Under the pieces are notes generated by a model that was not told where the DNA came from, ran no database searches, and worked only from the letters and a program-made list of their open reading frames with translations. This document shows, piece by piece, positions 24,895 through 36,267 of a stretch of DNA of 64,000 nt (within the stretch, counting starts at the first letter, position 1; every line of letters begins with the position of its first letter). This DNA comes from Cordilura impudica. Taxonomy: Eukaryota; Arthropoda; Insecta; Diptera; Scathophagidae. The DNA lies in the NCBI GenBank assembly GCA_963682025.1, contig OY821521.1, positions 49,433,807-49,497,806 of the forward strand, read 5' to 3'. Made by a program: the position numbers and the translations under genes.

Positions 24895-27800
24895 ATTGAA
24901 AATTAAAAATTAAAAATTTAAAAATTAAAAATTAAAAATTAAAAATTAAAAATTAAAAATTAAAAATTAAAAATTAAAAATTAAAAATTAAAAATTAAAA
25001 ATTAAAAATTAAAAATTAAAAATTAAAAATTAAAAATTAAAAATTAAAAATTAAAAATTAAAAACTAAAAATTAAAAACTAAAAATTAAAAATTAAAAAT
25101 TAAAAATTAAAAATTAAAAATTGAAAATTAAAAATTAAAAATTAAAAATTAAAAATTAAAAATTAAAAATTAAAAATTAAAAATTAAAAATTAAAAATTA
25201 AAAATTAAAAATTAAAAATTAAAAATTAAAAATTAAAAATTAAAAATTAAAAATTAAAAATTAAAAATTAAAAATTAAAAATTAAAAATTAAAAATTAAA
25301 AATTAAAAATTAAAAATTAAAAATTAAAAATTAAAAATTAAAAATTAAAAATTAAAAATTAAAAATTATAAATTAAAAATTAAAAATTAAAAATTAAAAA
25401 TTAAAAATTAAAAATTAAAAATTATAAATTAAAAATTAAAAATTTAAAATTTAAAATTAAAAATTAAAAATTAAAAATTAAAAATTAAAAATTAAAAATT
25501 AAAAATTAAAAAGTAAAAATTAAAAATTAAAAATTAAAAATTAAAAATTAAAAATTAAAAATTAAAAATTAAAAACTAAAAATTAAAAATTAAAAATTAA
25601 AAATTAAAAATTAAAAATTAAAAATTAAAAATTAAAAATTAAAAATTAAAAACTAAAAATTAAAATTAAAAATTAAAAATTAAAAATTAAAAATTAAAAA
25701 TTAAAAATTAAAAATTAAAAATTAAAAATTAAAAATTAAAAATTAAAAATTAAAAATTAAAAATTAAAAATTAAAAATTAGAAATTAAAAATTAAAAATT
25801 AAAAATTAAAAATTAAAAATTAAAAATAAAAAATTAAAAATTAAAAATAAAAAATTAAAAATTAAAAATTAAAAATTAAAAATTAAAAATTAAAAATTAA
25901 AAATTAAAAATAAAAAATTAAAAATTAAAAATTAAAAATTAAAAATTAAAAATTAAAAATTAAAAATTAAAAATTAAAAATTAAAAATTAAAAATTAAAA
26001 ATTGAAAATTAAAAATTAAAAATTAAAAATTAAAAATTAAAAATTAAAAATTAAAAATTAAAAATTAAAAATTAAAAATTAAAAATTAAAAATTAAAAAT
26101 TAAAAATTAAAAATTAAAAATTAAAAATTAAAAATTAAAAATTAAAAATTAAAAATTAAAAATTAAAAATTAAAAATTAAAAATTAAAAATTAAAAATTA
26201 AAAATTAAAAATTAAAAATTAAAAATTAAATATTTAATATTTAATATTAAAAATTAAAAATTAAAAATTAAAAATTAAAAATTAAAAATTAAAAATTAAA
26301 AATTAGAAATTAAAAATTAAAAATTAAAAAATAAAAATTAAAAATCAAAAATTAAAAATTTAAAATTAATTAAAAATTAAAAATTAAAAATTTAAAATTA
26401 ATTAAAAATTTAAAATTAAAAATTAAAAATTAAAAATTAAAAATTAAAAATTAAAAATTAAAAATTAAAAATAAAAAATTAAAAATTAAAAATTAAAAAT
26501 TAAAAATTAAAAATTAAAAATTAAAAATTAAAAATTAATAATTAAAAATTAAAAATTAAAAATTAAAAAATAAAAATTAAAAATTAAAAATTTAAAATTA
26601 AAAATTAAAAATTAATAATTAAAAATTAAAAATTAAAAATTAAAAATTAAAAATTAAAAATTAAAAATTAAAAATTAAAAATTAAAAATTAAAAATAAAA
26701 AATTAAAAATTAAAAATTAAAAATTAAAAATTAAAAATTAAAAATTAAAAATTAAAAATTAAAAATTAAAAATTAAAAAATAAAAATTAAAAATTAAAAA
26801 TTAAAAATTAAAAATTAAAAATTAAAAATTAAAAATTAAAAACTAAAAATTAAAAATTAAAAATTAAAAATTAAAAATTAAAAATTAAAAATTAAAAATT
26901 AAAAATTAAAAATTAAAAATTAAAAATTAAAAATTAAAAATTAAAAATTAAAAATTAAAAATTAAAAATTAAAAATTAAAATTTAAAAATTAAACATTAA
27001 AAATTATAAATTATAAATTATAAATTATAAATTATAAATTATAAATTATAAATTATAAATTATAAATTATAAATTAAAAATTAGAAATTAAAAATTAAAA
27101 ATTAAAAATTAAAAATTAAAAATTAAAAATTAAAAATTAAAAATTAAAACATAAAAATTAAAAATTAAAAATTAAAAATTAAAAATTAAAAATTAAAAAT
27201 TAAAAATTAAAAATTAAAAATTAAAAATTAAAAATTAAAAATTAAAAATTTAAAATTAAAAATTAAAAATTAAAAATTAATAATTAAAATTTAAAAATTA
27301 AAAAGTAAAAATTAAAAATTAAAAATTAAAAATTAAAAATTAAAAATTAAAAATTATAAATTATAAATTATAAATTATAAATTATAAATTATAAATTATA
27401 AATTATAAATTAAAAATTAAAAAGGAAAATTAAAAATTAAAAATTAAAAATTAAAAATTACAAATTACAAATTAAAAATTACAAATTAAAAATTAAAAAT
27501 TAAAAATTAAAAATTAAAAATTAAAAATTAAAAATTAAAAATTAAAAATTAAAAATTAAAAATTAGAAATTAAAAATTAAAAATTAAAAATTAAAAATTA
27601 AAAATTAAAAATTAAAAATTAAAAATTAAAAATTAAAAATTAAAAATTAAAAATTAAAAATTAAAAATTAAAAATTAAAAATTAAAAATTAAATATTAAA
27701 AACTAAAAATTAAAAATTAAAAATTAAAAATTAAAAATTAAAAATTAAAAATTAAAAATCAAAAATCAAAAATTAAAAATTAAAAATTAAAAATTAAAAA

Positions 27801-28563
27801 TTAAAAATAAAAAATTAAAAATTAAAAATAAAAAATTAAAAATTAAAAATTAAAAATTGAAAATTAAAAATTAAAAATTAAAAATTAAAAATTAAAAATT
27901 AAAAATTAAAAATTAAAAATTAAAAATTAAAAATTAAAAATTAAAAATTAAAAATTAAAAATTAAAAATTAAAAATTAAAAATTAAAAATTAAAAATTAA
28001 AAATTAAAAATTAAAAATTAAAAATTAAAAATTAAAAATTAAAAATGAAAAATTAAAAATTAAAAATTAAAAATTAAAAATTAAAAACTAAAAATTAAAA
28101 ATTAAAAATTAAAAATTAAAAATTAAAAATTAAAAATTAAAAATTAAGAATTAAAAATTAAAAATTAAAAATTAAAAATTAAAAATTAAAAATTAAAAAT
28201 TAAAAATTAAAAATTAAAAATTAAAAATTAAAAATTAAAAATTAAAAATTACAATTTAAAAATTAAAAATTAAAAATTAAAAATTAAAAATTAAAAATTA
28301 AAAATTAAAAATTAAAAATTAAAAATTAAAAATTAAAAATTAAAAATTAAAAATTAAAAATTAAAAATTAAAAATTAAAAATTAAAAATTAAAAATTAAA
28401 AATTAAAAATTAAAAATTAAAAATTAAAAATTAAAAATTAAAAATTAAAAATTAAAAATTAAAAATTAAAAATTAAAAATTAAAAATTAAAAATTAAAAA
28501 TTAAAAATTAAAAATTAAAAATTAAGAATTAAAAATTAAAAATTAAAAACTAAAAATTAAAAA
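24895..28563. repeat. AAAAATT heptanucleotide array 1 (3.7 kb)
   Basis: Over 500 head-to-tail copies of a 7-bp unit, AAAAATT, with rare substitutions (AAAAACT, GAAATT, AAAATA, TAAATT). Sub-blocks of the variant TATAAATT are amplified locally at about 27,003-27,075 and 27,352-27,412, showing ongoing local slippage. Essentially no other sequence interrupts it. No transcript or gene is implied. Confidence 0.98.
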
Positions 28564-29258
28564 CGGAAAATGATTGTATGGAGGGTATCAAAAATTCGGC
28601 ACAGGCGAATTTAACACTCTTATTTGTTTATCATCTATTAATTTCTTTATTTTTTGTACAAGACGATTACACTAATTTAGAAATAATAATCTAAAATATA
28701 TTACGATTGAGCTCATCCAATTAACTTTTTTTTAATTGCAAATAAATATAATTTGTTTAATCAAAGTAAAATTTTAAGAAATATTTCTGATTACTCACAA
28801 ATACTTTTTAAATATGTATTTTTTGCACTTAAAATTTTCTACTCAACATTTTCTCGGAAAAATGTTTTTCGCTTTATCATTCAAAAGGAGATGGATTTTT
28901 TATTTTTAGAATAAAATTTGGCTTCATTTACATTTAAATTTTGTTCTAAAAATGTGCAAGAAAGAAAGAAAATTTTTAAAATTTTTGAATAATTTTTATC
29001 TTTATTTTAAATTTGTTCACTTAGAATTAACAAAAAAGTAGAAGATTTGCTTTAAAGAAAGGTGATTTATAAACTTTTTGAATACATTTTTACCTTCCTT
29101 TAAAATTTGAATCTCTCCATAGTACTGGAATTGAAAAATCGAAATTGATCTTTTTGCCATTTGACCACTCGTATAAAACAGTTCTGCAACTATTGAAAAA
29201 TATTGTCAGTGTCACCGGGTTGTCCAAGTTTCTGGCAGCAGAGCCAAAATAAATGAAA
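28564..29258. other. No gene seen; AT-rich flank of heptamer array
   Basis: AT-rich sequence from the end of the heptamer array to Helitron H. It contains a fragment of the GCGAATTTAACACTC repeat also seen near 23,221. No coding frame. Confidence 0.45.
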
Positions 29259-29599
29259 GTAGCAGATTCCAGCGCTCGAAATTCGAGTGCAATTTCTAGG
29301 CAACTTTACTTTTCAACTTAGCCAATTCGCAAACCAACACTATTTCGGTTTGTTATTATTGTGAATGCAGTAAACAAACTCATTAACAAACATATCAACA
29401 AATTTAATAAACACACACATAGCATATATATAATTTTATGTATGTGTAAGTAGCAACTTTAAATGCAATTTACTCAAAATAAAGAAAAAAATTTAAAAAT
29501 CTGTAAATCTGCAAAACGGCTAAAAAGAAATACCTTTAAAATAATATACGTTTGGTCAAAATCGGGATAAAACAGAAATCGCCTAGCCTATATTATAGA
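29259..29599 (-). mobile_element. Helitron copy H, subfamily 2
   Basis: GTAG (for CTAG), hairpin GCGCTCGAAATTCGAGTGC, then AGGCAACTTTACTTTTCAAC and the ATTGTGAATG block. Near its 5' end the CGGTAGAACAAAACATCGGTCACA stretch is deleted, leaving AACAGAAATCGCCTAGCC. It ends at a damaged TATTATAGA next to T. Minus-oriented. Confidence 0.88.
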
Positions 29600-31115
29600 T
29601 ATGTCTGAAAAATTACGTCAAATCTAATCAAATCAAATCTAATTCACTAAATTTAATATTTTCGTAGAAGAGTTTCCTTATTTTAACATTAAAAACTGAA
29701 TTTTTTGCTTCAAACTAGGAATTCATTTTACCAGAACCAATTCCGGAATTAGTGTTTTAACAAGTTGAGCATCATTTATGACTTTCGAATATAATTTCTT
29801 ATATACATATGTTACAAATAGAAACAATTTAAAAATTTTTCCCAAAAAAGATTTCATCCACCACAGCTCAGCCTGAAAAAACTATGAATACAATAAAAAA
29901 AATAAAACTGTTTAAACTTTTGGCATTTTACTTAAGCATGTAATAGGAGAAGATTCCAAATGTCTATAAGACGAGGAAGATCTTCTTCTGCACACTCAGT
30001 GTGAGAAAAAAAAGACAATACTTAGTTGGTCGCTTATTTCGTTAGAGACATGTGGCTTATGAAAATAAATTGTAAATGCCTCATACAACAACTTTAAAAC
30101 AACCAGATAAATTTGAGAGTTTAAATAAAACTAATCGCTATGATGATTTATCCACTTATTGTATGCAGACGAGCCTGAACCTCATCATCATACTCGTATA
30201 CTCTCAACAATATCCATTAAACGACAAACGATAAACCACCAAATAATAACAACAACTACAACAAACATAAATCTAGTAATAAAACTTTTGTTTTCCAAGA
30301 TATCATGACATATTTTCTAATGCCACCACCACTACCAAGTGAAGGAGTTAGTTTTTCAATACACTTGTCAAAATAAATTGTTTTTGAAAATTTCACTATA
30401 TTTGAATTTATGTAGAATAATTTTTTTCGGTGTAGGTGTTTTTTTTTTTTGGTTTTGTTGTTTTCGAGAAATTTTATACATGCATGTTTAACTAATAAAA
30501 TGCTATTATTATTATAAATTGTCACTATACTATGTATACTATATTTATGTATTTTGGCCTTAATGATCGTAAGTAAACGTTAAATATCAAATATTTTTTT
30601 TATCGTTGGCATAAAGGTCTTCTTTATAAGGTATTGTCTTAAAAATTGCTTTTGTTCAGAGATGAACAAACAATTTGGGCCAAAGATTGCTCACAAATTA
30701 TTCTAAAAGTCTATCTTGGTTCTTGGCTTGCTAATTGGATAATTCATATTCTAAGTCAACACCTTTTACTCACATAAAAAATTTAAGTCATTCAAGGTCT
30801 ACCAATTTATAATTATCCACTTAACATCATATTTCTGTAAAAAGCTTTATAGCAGTTTTAATGCTTTTGCTGAAGTATTCTGAATTATTATAAAATATTA
30901 TATTATGCCCATCTTTGTGACAGAGGGTATATTTATAATTACCAGTCCGATGTTCTGCTACCGCCATAAAATATATATATTTATATCTTTCTATATATAA
31001 AAGCGAAAGTACAGTCGTTTCAAAAACTGAGTGCTCACCACCAACTCTAAATTTCAAATGAATATTTTTGTTAAACATTTATATTTTGTCGAGACTTTTA
31101 TTATAATTATTATTA
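29600..31115. other. No gene seen; intergenic DNA
   Basis: AT-rich DNA of moderate complexity. Between about 30,900 and 31,020 there is AGAGGGTATATTTATAATTACC and GTCCGATG, a likely scrap of a family C type repeat. The 89-codon (30256-30525) and 83-codon (30827-31078) minus frames show no recognisable motif. Confidence 0.45.
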
Positions 31116-31470
31116 CTAGCAGATTCGAGCGTTCGAAATTCGAGTGCAATTTCTAGGCAATTTTATTTTTCAACTTAGCCAATTCACAAACCAACACTTT
31201 TTTGGTTATTATTATTGTGAACGAAGATAAGAAACTCATTAACGAATTTAATAAACACACACATAGCATATGTATAATTTTATCTATGTGTTAGTAGCAA
31301 ATTTAAATGCAATTTACTCCAAATAAAGAGAAAAAATTAAAAATCTGTATATCTCGTGAACAGCTAAAAAGAAATACCTTTCAAATAATATACGTTTGGT
31401 CCAAATCGGGATAAAACGGTAGAACAAAACATCGGGCACAAGAAATCGCGTAGCCTATTAATATTATAGA
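31116..31470 (-). mobile_element. Helitron copy I, subfamily 2, full length
   Basis: CTAG after A, hairpin GCGTTCGAAATTCGAGTGC, AGGCAATTTTATTTTTCAAC, the ATTGTGAACGAAGATAAG block, CATCGGGCACAAGAAATCG, and CCTATTAATATTATAGA before T. Both ends and the A/T target are intact. Confidence 0.92.
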
Positions 31471-31779
31471 TGTACTTTAACATTTAAAAAGAATTTCAAA
31501 ATTCTCAATTTTAAAACAAAAACAAAAAGCGTGCTTACTTGTACTTAATATTTGTTTTGATACTTACTAGAGAAAAATAACAGTACTTTTAAGAAATAAA
31601 ACATAATTGAAATAACAACCTTTTTAAAAATAATTAATAGGAGTTTTGTGACATACAATGAATCAGATGGAACTATTATGGGAGTAATCTTTGACATGCC
31701 TCTAAAATGAAAAGAGACTACCGAATCGGAAGAAATATTAGAATTATTCCACCGTCAAAAAAAATTATTAACAAATATA

Positions 31780-32043
31780 ACAAGTAAGAAAATTATAGTC
31801 CGTCTGAACCCTATCTCTTCGGTCCAACTAATTGGATACAGAAAATAAGCATAAATCAAATTTGAGTGGCATTGTCATTAATTTTTTTGGCTGCAGATAT
31901 GAAAAAGTTCATATCGGAAGCTATATTTATATTGGGGACTAGGTCGAAAAATGGACCGATCCTGACCATATTTGGTAAAGTCACTTATATTTTGAAAAAA
32001 TATATACAAACCAAATTTGAGAAAAATCTGTTTAATATTTTTG
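31780..32043 (+). repeat. Family B dispersed repeat, 5' part (chimeric junction)
   Basis: Begins ACAAGTAAGAAAATTATAGTC; the palindromic region (AGTCGGTCTAGACCGACT in good copies) is mostly deleted. It then follows family B closely: CTCTTCGGTCCAACTAA, GGCTGCAGATATGAAAAAG, GGGGACTAGGTCGAAAAATG, AAAGTCACTTATATTTTG. It stops where family B would continue and is joined directly to family C. Confidence 0.85.
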
Positions 32044-32530
32044 TTTATACCCTCCACCCCAGTGTGCAGAGGGTATATATAAGTTTGTCATTCCGTTTGT
32101 AATAATTAGAGAACAAATTTTGAGCCTTACAACAAGAGGAGTTGATATAGTGATGTCCGTCTGTCCGTCTGTGGAAATCACGATGACGGCTTCAATCGGG
32201 CAGCTAGTGTACTCGTTGGTACAAAAAATTATTCACTAACATCCTCAGAAGTTTGCTATTTAAAATCGTCCAAATCGGTTGATTAGGTCCTGAGAATTGA
32301 ATGAAGGAGTAAAAAAAGTCTTGAAAAAATATGATTTGTCTATTTTGTTCTTGTCACGATCACGACCTCAATAGGACAACTGGGATGCTCGTTTTTAGTG
32401 AGAATGATTGACTAACATCATGAGAAGGTGTCTGTTTCAAAAATCATGAAAATCGGTTTAATAGGTCCCGAGAAATCACTGAAGAAGTAAAAAAAATTGA
32501 AAAATATATGTTTCTGTATCGTTCTTGTTG
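32044..32530 (+). repeat. Family C dispersed repeat with internal duplication
   Basis: Starts TTATACCCTCCACCCCAGTG and GCAGAGGGTATATATAAG, an imperfect inverted pair, followed by TTTGTCATTCCGTTTGTAA, GATGTCCGTCTGTCCGTCTG and CGATGACGGCTTC. The stretch with ACTCGTT, CTAACATC, AAATCGG and AGGTCC(T/C)GAGAA occurs twice (about 32,215-32,300 and 32,385-32,475), so part of the element is duplicated in tandem. Non-coding. Confidence 0.7.
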
Positions 32531-33457
32531 TTATTCTAAATGTTATATTGGTGTCATAGCTGACTTCTTGTTTTTGTGGTCGTTGTGGTAATAATATAAT
32601 AAAAAATAACCCTTTGTACATTTTTTTTTATCAACTTTGGTAGAAAAATTTTAAAGTTTCCATTGTTTTGGCATCACTAAAAAGATTTGTTAGATAATTT
32701 TTGTCATCACCGCGAGCCAACCTGCTCGATTGGGTCACGGGAAAGGGGTTAAAAATCAATCCAAAATTTTTTCGAAAAGCAGACATGACATCATTAATAT
32801 AAAGGGAGTAAAAATTCACCAACATCTAAAGCATATAATGCTAAACTACCTAGTTGTTAATAAAAAAAACAATGTAATTTTATTAAAAAAAAGTTTATGT
32901 ATTAATTTATTTAAAGAAAAACAACTATAACTTTAGATGTTGTATTTTTTGTGTGTAATATTTACATATATTCTATATACATATTTATATTCATAATAAC
33001 CGCATGTTAGAAATAAATCGTTATATTATTTTATTTATATAAAATTATACAATATATATTTTGTATTAGGGAAAATACATTTCTTTTGTATTAACAAACA
33101 GAGTGTCACTTCATTTTGCTTAGTGTTGCTATACCACAGTAGATGGCGCTGCAATTTTTGTTCTATTTAGCTTTGCAATCGTTATTTCTATTTTAACATG
33201 AATGTCAACATTTTCAATTAGACATCAACCACAACAATGTTAAGAGTATACATAGGGCCGGTCTTTTATTTCATACGTTTTTCCATTATTCTTTTACAAA
33301 TATGACCATAAGTTTGGCATATTAACTTTTTGTTTTGTTTACAAAATAGAGTTACCGAGTTGATCAATGAGTTTTTTGCTTTCAAAACAGTTCTACATAG
33401 ATATATAAAATTATTATTCTGCTTTACCTACAAAATATCTGATTGCGATTACATATA
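32531..33457. other. No gene seen; left flank of Harbinger element
   Basis: AT-rich DNA. Overlapping frames on both strands at 32,631-32,930 have no domain. GATTGGGTCACGGGAAAGGGG (32,728-32,748) is the only GC-rich patch. Confidence 0.45.
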
Positions 33458-33473
33458 CAGGCATGTCACAGAA
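33458..33473 (+). repeat. Harbinger left TIR
   Basis: CAGGCATGTCACAGAA, next to the 3-bp duplication ATA (33,455-33,457). Pairs with the inverted end at 35,649-35,664 (TTCTATGACATGCCTG); one mismatch in the first 16 bases. Confidence 0.85.
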
Positions 33474-33751
33474 ACAAATTCCGATCGAAAGTGGAATTGA
33501 AACCGTATTTGGCTTCTTCAGAAAACGTAAACCGACAAATGTTATCGATATGAAACCACTTTTAATTTCGTAAGTGGAATTGATATTTTAAGTAGCATAC
33601 ATAGATACCAAAAAACTATCCAGAACAACTTAAAATTAATAAAAAAAACTATTGGTTTCTTTATTTTAGCAAAATATAGACATTTCAATCTTTAAAATAA
33701 ATTTTATTACCAATTTAAAAGAAAATGATTTTTAGATGACGAAAAATCAAG

Positions 33752-34516
33752 GTTCAGAAAATACACACATGAAACACACAATGTTCTGTTCAAAAGCAGC
33801 CAACACATATCTTTATCTTCATATCAATTATGTGCGTTTCTAAATTTTCTACGGTGCCCAACACAACCATGACTGTGTTCGTTTTAATATTTCGTTATTT
33901 ACACAAACATTTTTGTATCACATACTTTTTGTTTCAATCACACATAAAGCACACATTTCTGAGTGTTGCTTTATTTGAAGTTCATGTTCTGGTACGTGTA
34001 CTGAAAAAAAACACAGAACATGTACAATAAACAGGTTCGAGTTCAGTTATATTTTAAGTCGTGTTGTGGCTCGTGTAGTAAGAAAAAACAGAACATGTAC
34101 AATAAACAGGTTCGAGTTCAGTTATATTTTAAGTCATGTTTAAGTCATGTTTAAAATATAACTGAACTCGAACCTGTTTATTGTACATGTTCTGTTTTTT
34201 CTTCTGAACTCGAACCTGTTTATTGTACATGTTCTGTTTTTTTTCAGTACACGTACCAGAACATGAACTTCAAATAAAGCAACACTCAAAAATGTGTGCT
34301 TTATGTGTGATTGAAACAAAAAGTACGTGATAGAAAAATGTTCGTGTAAATAACGAAATATTAAAACGAACACAGTCATGGTTGTGTTGGGCACCGAAGA
34401 AAATTTAAAAACAAACATAATTGATATGAAAATAAAAATATGTGTGTGTTGGTCTAAGTTATGTTTGTTTACATATATGTACGAGTTTTTTATTCAGTGT
34501 GTGTTTTTTTCTGAAC
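33752..34516. mobile_element. Foldback element (family D), two inverted arms
   Basis: Left arm 33,752 to about 34,140 and right arm about 34,141-34,516 are inverted copies. Both contain (left sense) CGGTGCCCAACACAACCATG, CACATAAAGCACACATTT, AAGTTCATGTTCTGGTACG and ACAATAAACAGGTTCGAG. The outer tips are GTTCAG...ACACACA and TGTGTGT...CTGAAC. AGAACATGTACAATAAACAGG occurs twice per arm, a short internal tandem repeat. The centre is a near-perfect hairpin (TTAAGTCATG repeats at 34,131-34,152). The mirrored frames at 33,830-34,030 and 34,140-34,418 are the same arm read from both sides, not genes. A clear target duplication was not found. Confidence 0.85.
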
Positions 34517-34636
34517 TCTGCGAAAAATACAAAACGTCGTAAATTTATTATTGCCACCTTTTTATTTCATACAAACCACTTTTTGTTTAGTGCAAAATAT
34601 TTGTTTTTTCTAACAAAATACAACGCTGACAGCAAA

Positions 34637-34870
34637 ATGGCGAAGCAAAACAAACGAAAAAGAAAAACTACTGAGGAAACATGTAATAGAAAAATTTCCT
34701 TGAATATATGGAGTGCCATCAGGATATAGCTAGGGGGTTTGTGAAGGGAGATCGGGCTGTTGTGGAGTCATTGGGAAGACCTGACAGGAAAATTAAATTC
34801 TTTTGGCCCACCATCTAAAGATGTTAATGGTTGGAAAAAATCCTGGGCAGATTTTGGTATTTTGCAAGAA
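34637..34870 (+). pseudogene. SANT/Myb-type DNA-binding protein of the Harbinger element, frameshifted
   Basis: ATG at 34,637 opens a basic start (MAKQNKRKRKTTEE). A frameshift in the A-rich tract near 34,690 leads to NFLEYMECHQDIARGFVKGD, then AVVESL. A second shift near 34,765 leads to EDLTGKLNSFGPPSKDV and NGWKKSWADF. This is the pattern of the zeste-like Myb/SANT domain common in insects (N-terminal 'dIArGf.kgd...v..lW..l...LN..GPP.kdv.gWkKvW.d.k'), which in PIF/Harbinger elements is the partner protein that escorts the transposase. After WADF the similarity stops and the sequence is that of the opposite-strand transposase, so a deletion fused the two genes tail to tail. Not functional. 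Confidence 0.82.
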
Positions 34871-35411
34871 AATGAGCCTTAGAATTCCGCTTATCCTCAG
34901 TAGACATTTGCAATTTTATCCAATTCGGACAAATAACATCTTCAATTGCATTTATTGTTCTCCACAACATGGTAGATACAGTGCTCCTACCAAGACTTAT
35001 ATCAACATCTTTAGCTATAATAATAAAATACTTTTGATATTACTGCCTAAAGCATGCAAGTTGAGTTAATATCAAATTCCTACCTATAACGCCTTGGAAT
35101 GAACCGGTACCTAAAAACCGTAGTATAGTTGCCAATTGCAGAATAGCCGGAATTGTTTATTTTTTAGGGTGTGGGGAAATTTTTTCCAAAACCATCACAA
35201 ACGCATCCTTGTTCAGTTGATAATACCTAATAAAGCTAAAAGAGGTACATGAATGATTTTTGTTTGCAAGTAAATGTACATAAACATGTAACTTACATTT
35301 CACTTGGACATGATAAAGGATCTGATGCACCCCTAATTGACGTCGACGCAATTTTTCAACGGAATGTTGGTTTCGTTCCTGTATTACTGCAACAATGGAT
35401 ATGCCGGGCAT
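34830..35411 (-). pseudogene. Harbinger-type transposase, N-terminal half, frameshifted
   Basis: ATG at 35,409-35,411. Frame 1 reads VEKLRRRQLGVHQ, later YYQLNKDAFVMVLEKI and a stop at 35,157. In a second frame, ILQLATILRFLGTGSFQGV follows. In a third, ISLGRSTVSTMLWRTINAI, VICPNWIKLQMSTEDKR and SKAHFLAKYQ. The order (RRRxL, then F-RL-K-AF--L, then LRFLA-GSFQ, then GiS-STVSR-L, then CP-WI) is that of PIF/Harbinger (DDE_Tnp_4) transposases upstream of their catalytic core. The core itself, which should begin with the GaiDGTH-type first Asp, is gone; the break lies near 34,850 where the SANT gene begins on the other strand. The 88-codon plus frame over 34,803-35,069 is its shadow. Confidence 0.82.
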
Positions 35412-35648
35412 TTTTATATTTTTTATTTATTTATTTTATTTATTTAGCACAACACAAGCTTAAAATTTCGCTTTATATTATTTTTCTTTCCAACAATCAG
35501 CTGTGTATTTTTCGTTACGTTGCCATATTTAATACACAAAAATAACTTTTTCATTTTTTTTCGATTTAATGAAAGCAACAATTTTCTGAAGAAGCTAAAA
35601 CGAAATCGATCGATTTGGCAATACGGAATCAAATCGATTTCGATTTTG

Positions 35649-35664
35649 TTCTATGACATGCCTG
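35649..35664 (-). repeat. Harbinger right TIR
   Basis: TTCTATGACATGCCTG, inverted partner of the left TIR, followed by the ATA duplication at 35,665-35,667. Just inside is a CGATTTCGATTTTG-rich subterminal stretch with several (A)ATCGAT words. Confidence 0.85.
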
Positions 35665-35667
35665 ATA

Positions 35668-35879
35668 ATTTTTAAAAATTGTTTATAATTACAAAAGCAT
35701 TATTATTCACATAAATACAAAATTGCACCTTTTAAATTTTCCATTCAAATTTAAGAGAATATCAATTCTAAAAATTGGAATTCAGATTTCCAATTATAAA
35801 TTAGAAAATATCAATTGAATTTCAGAATATCATATTAAAATATTTAAAAAAAATTTTGTTTCTTAACAAATAACCATTA
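35668..35879. other. AT-rich spacer, no gene seen
   Basis: AT-rich DNA between the Harbinger element and a small GTAC minisatellite block. Confidence 0.4.
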
Positions 35880-36150
35880 AAAAACATATTTTCTTAAAAA
35901 AGTAATTTTCTTAAAAATCTACCCTTTTTTAAAAAGAACTTTTCTTAAAAAGTATTTTTTTAAAGTACTCTTTTTTTTAAAAAAAGTACCTTTTTAAAAT
36001 GATAACTTTCTTAAAGTAAATTTTTTTTGAAAGTTCCTTTTCTCAAACAAGGATCTTTTATACAAAAAAACTTTTTTTAAAGAAATTTTTTAAAAAAAAG
36101 TAAATTCTTTTAAAGTACTTTTTTAAAAAAAGCACATTTTTTAGAAACTT
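35880..36150. repeat. Small GTAC minisatellite block
   Basis: Degenerate AAAAAGTAC/TTTTTT units, e.g. TTAAAGTACTCTTTTTTTT and AAAAAGTACCTTTTTAAAA. An outlier of the family that forms arrays at 17.9-22.8 and 38.1-45.5 kb. Confidence 0.75.
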
Positions 36151-36267
36151 TTATTTTGAAATACCGCATAATTTTTAGCTCTCAAAACATTGAAAAGTAT
36201 TAATCCTTATTGTGACTATTGGTAATCTGTGGTAACGCATTGAACAATGAATTGCGACCCCTTAGTT

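Larger units (their letters stand above)
33455..35667 (-). mobile_element. PIF/Harbinger-like transposon with nested foldback element
   Basis: The ends are CAGGCATGTCACAGAA (33,458) and its inverted partner TTCTATGACATGCCTG (ending 35,664), giving an 11-bp perfect TIR core, CAGGCATGTCA, flanked by the direct triplet ATA on both sides (33,455-33,457 and 35,665-35,667). Three-base duplications and short GGCATGTC-type TIRs are usual for PIF/Harbinger. Inside lie a broken SANT/Myb-type gene (plus strand) and a broken Harbinger transposase (minus strand), the two-gene content of this superfamily. The transposase catalytic half is deleted, and a separate 765-bp foldback element sits at 33,752-34,516. 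Inactive. Confidence 0.85.

Noticed and set aside
24895..28563. CRISPR-like array or telomere
   Set aside because: Unit is 7 bp with no spacers; it is a eukaryotic simple satellite.
33830..34418. Two similar ~65-90-codon frames (CVSKFSTVPNTTMTVFVLIF type), also at 62,796-63,002
   Set aside because: They are the same foldback arm read from either side; the opposite-strand symmetry explains the match and no domain is present.
34803..35069. 88-codon plus frame starting MAHHLKMLMV
   Set aside because: Antisense shadow of the Harbinger transposase fragment.
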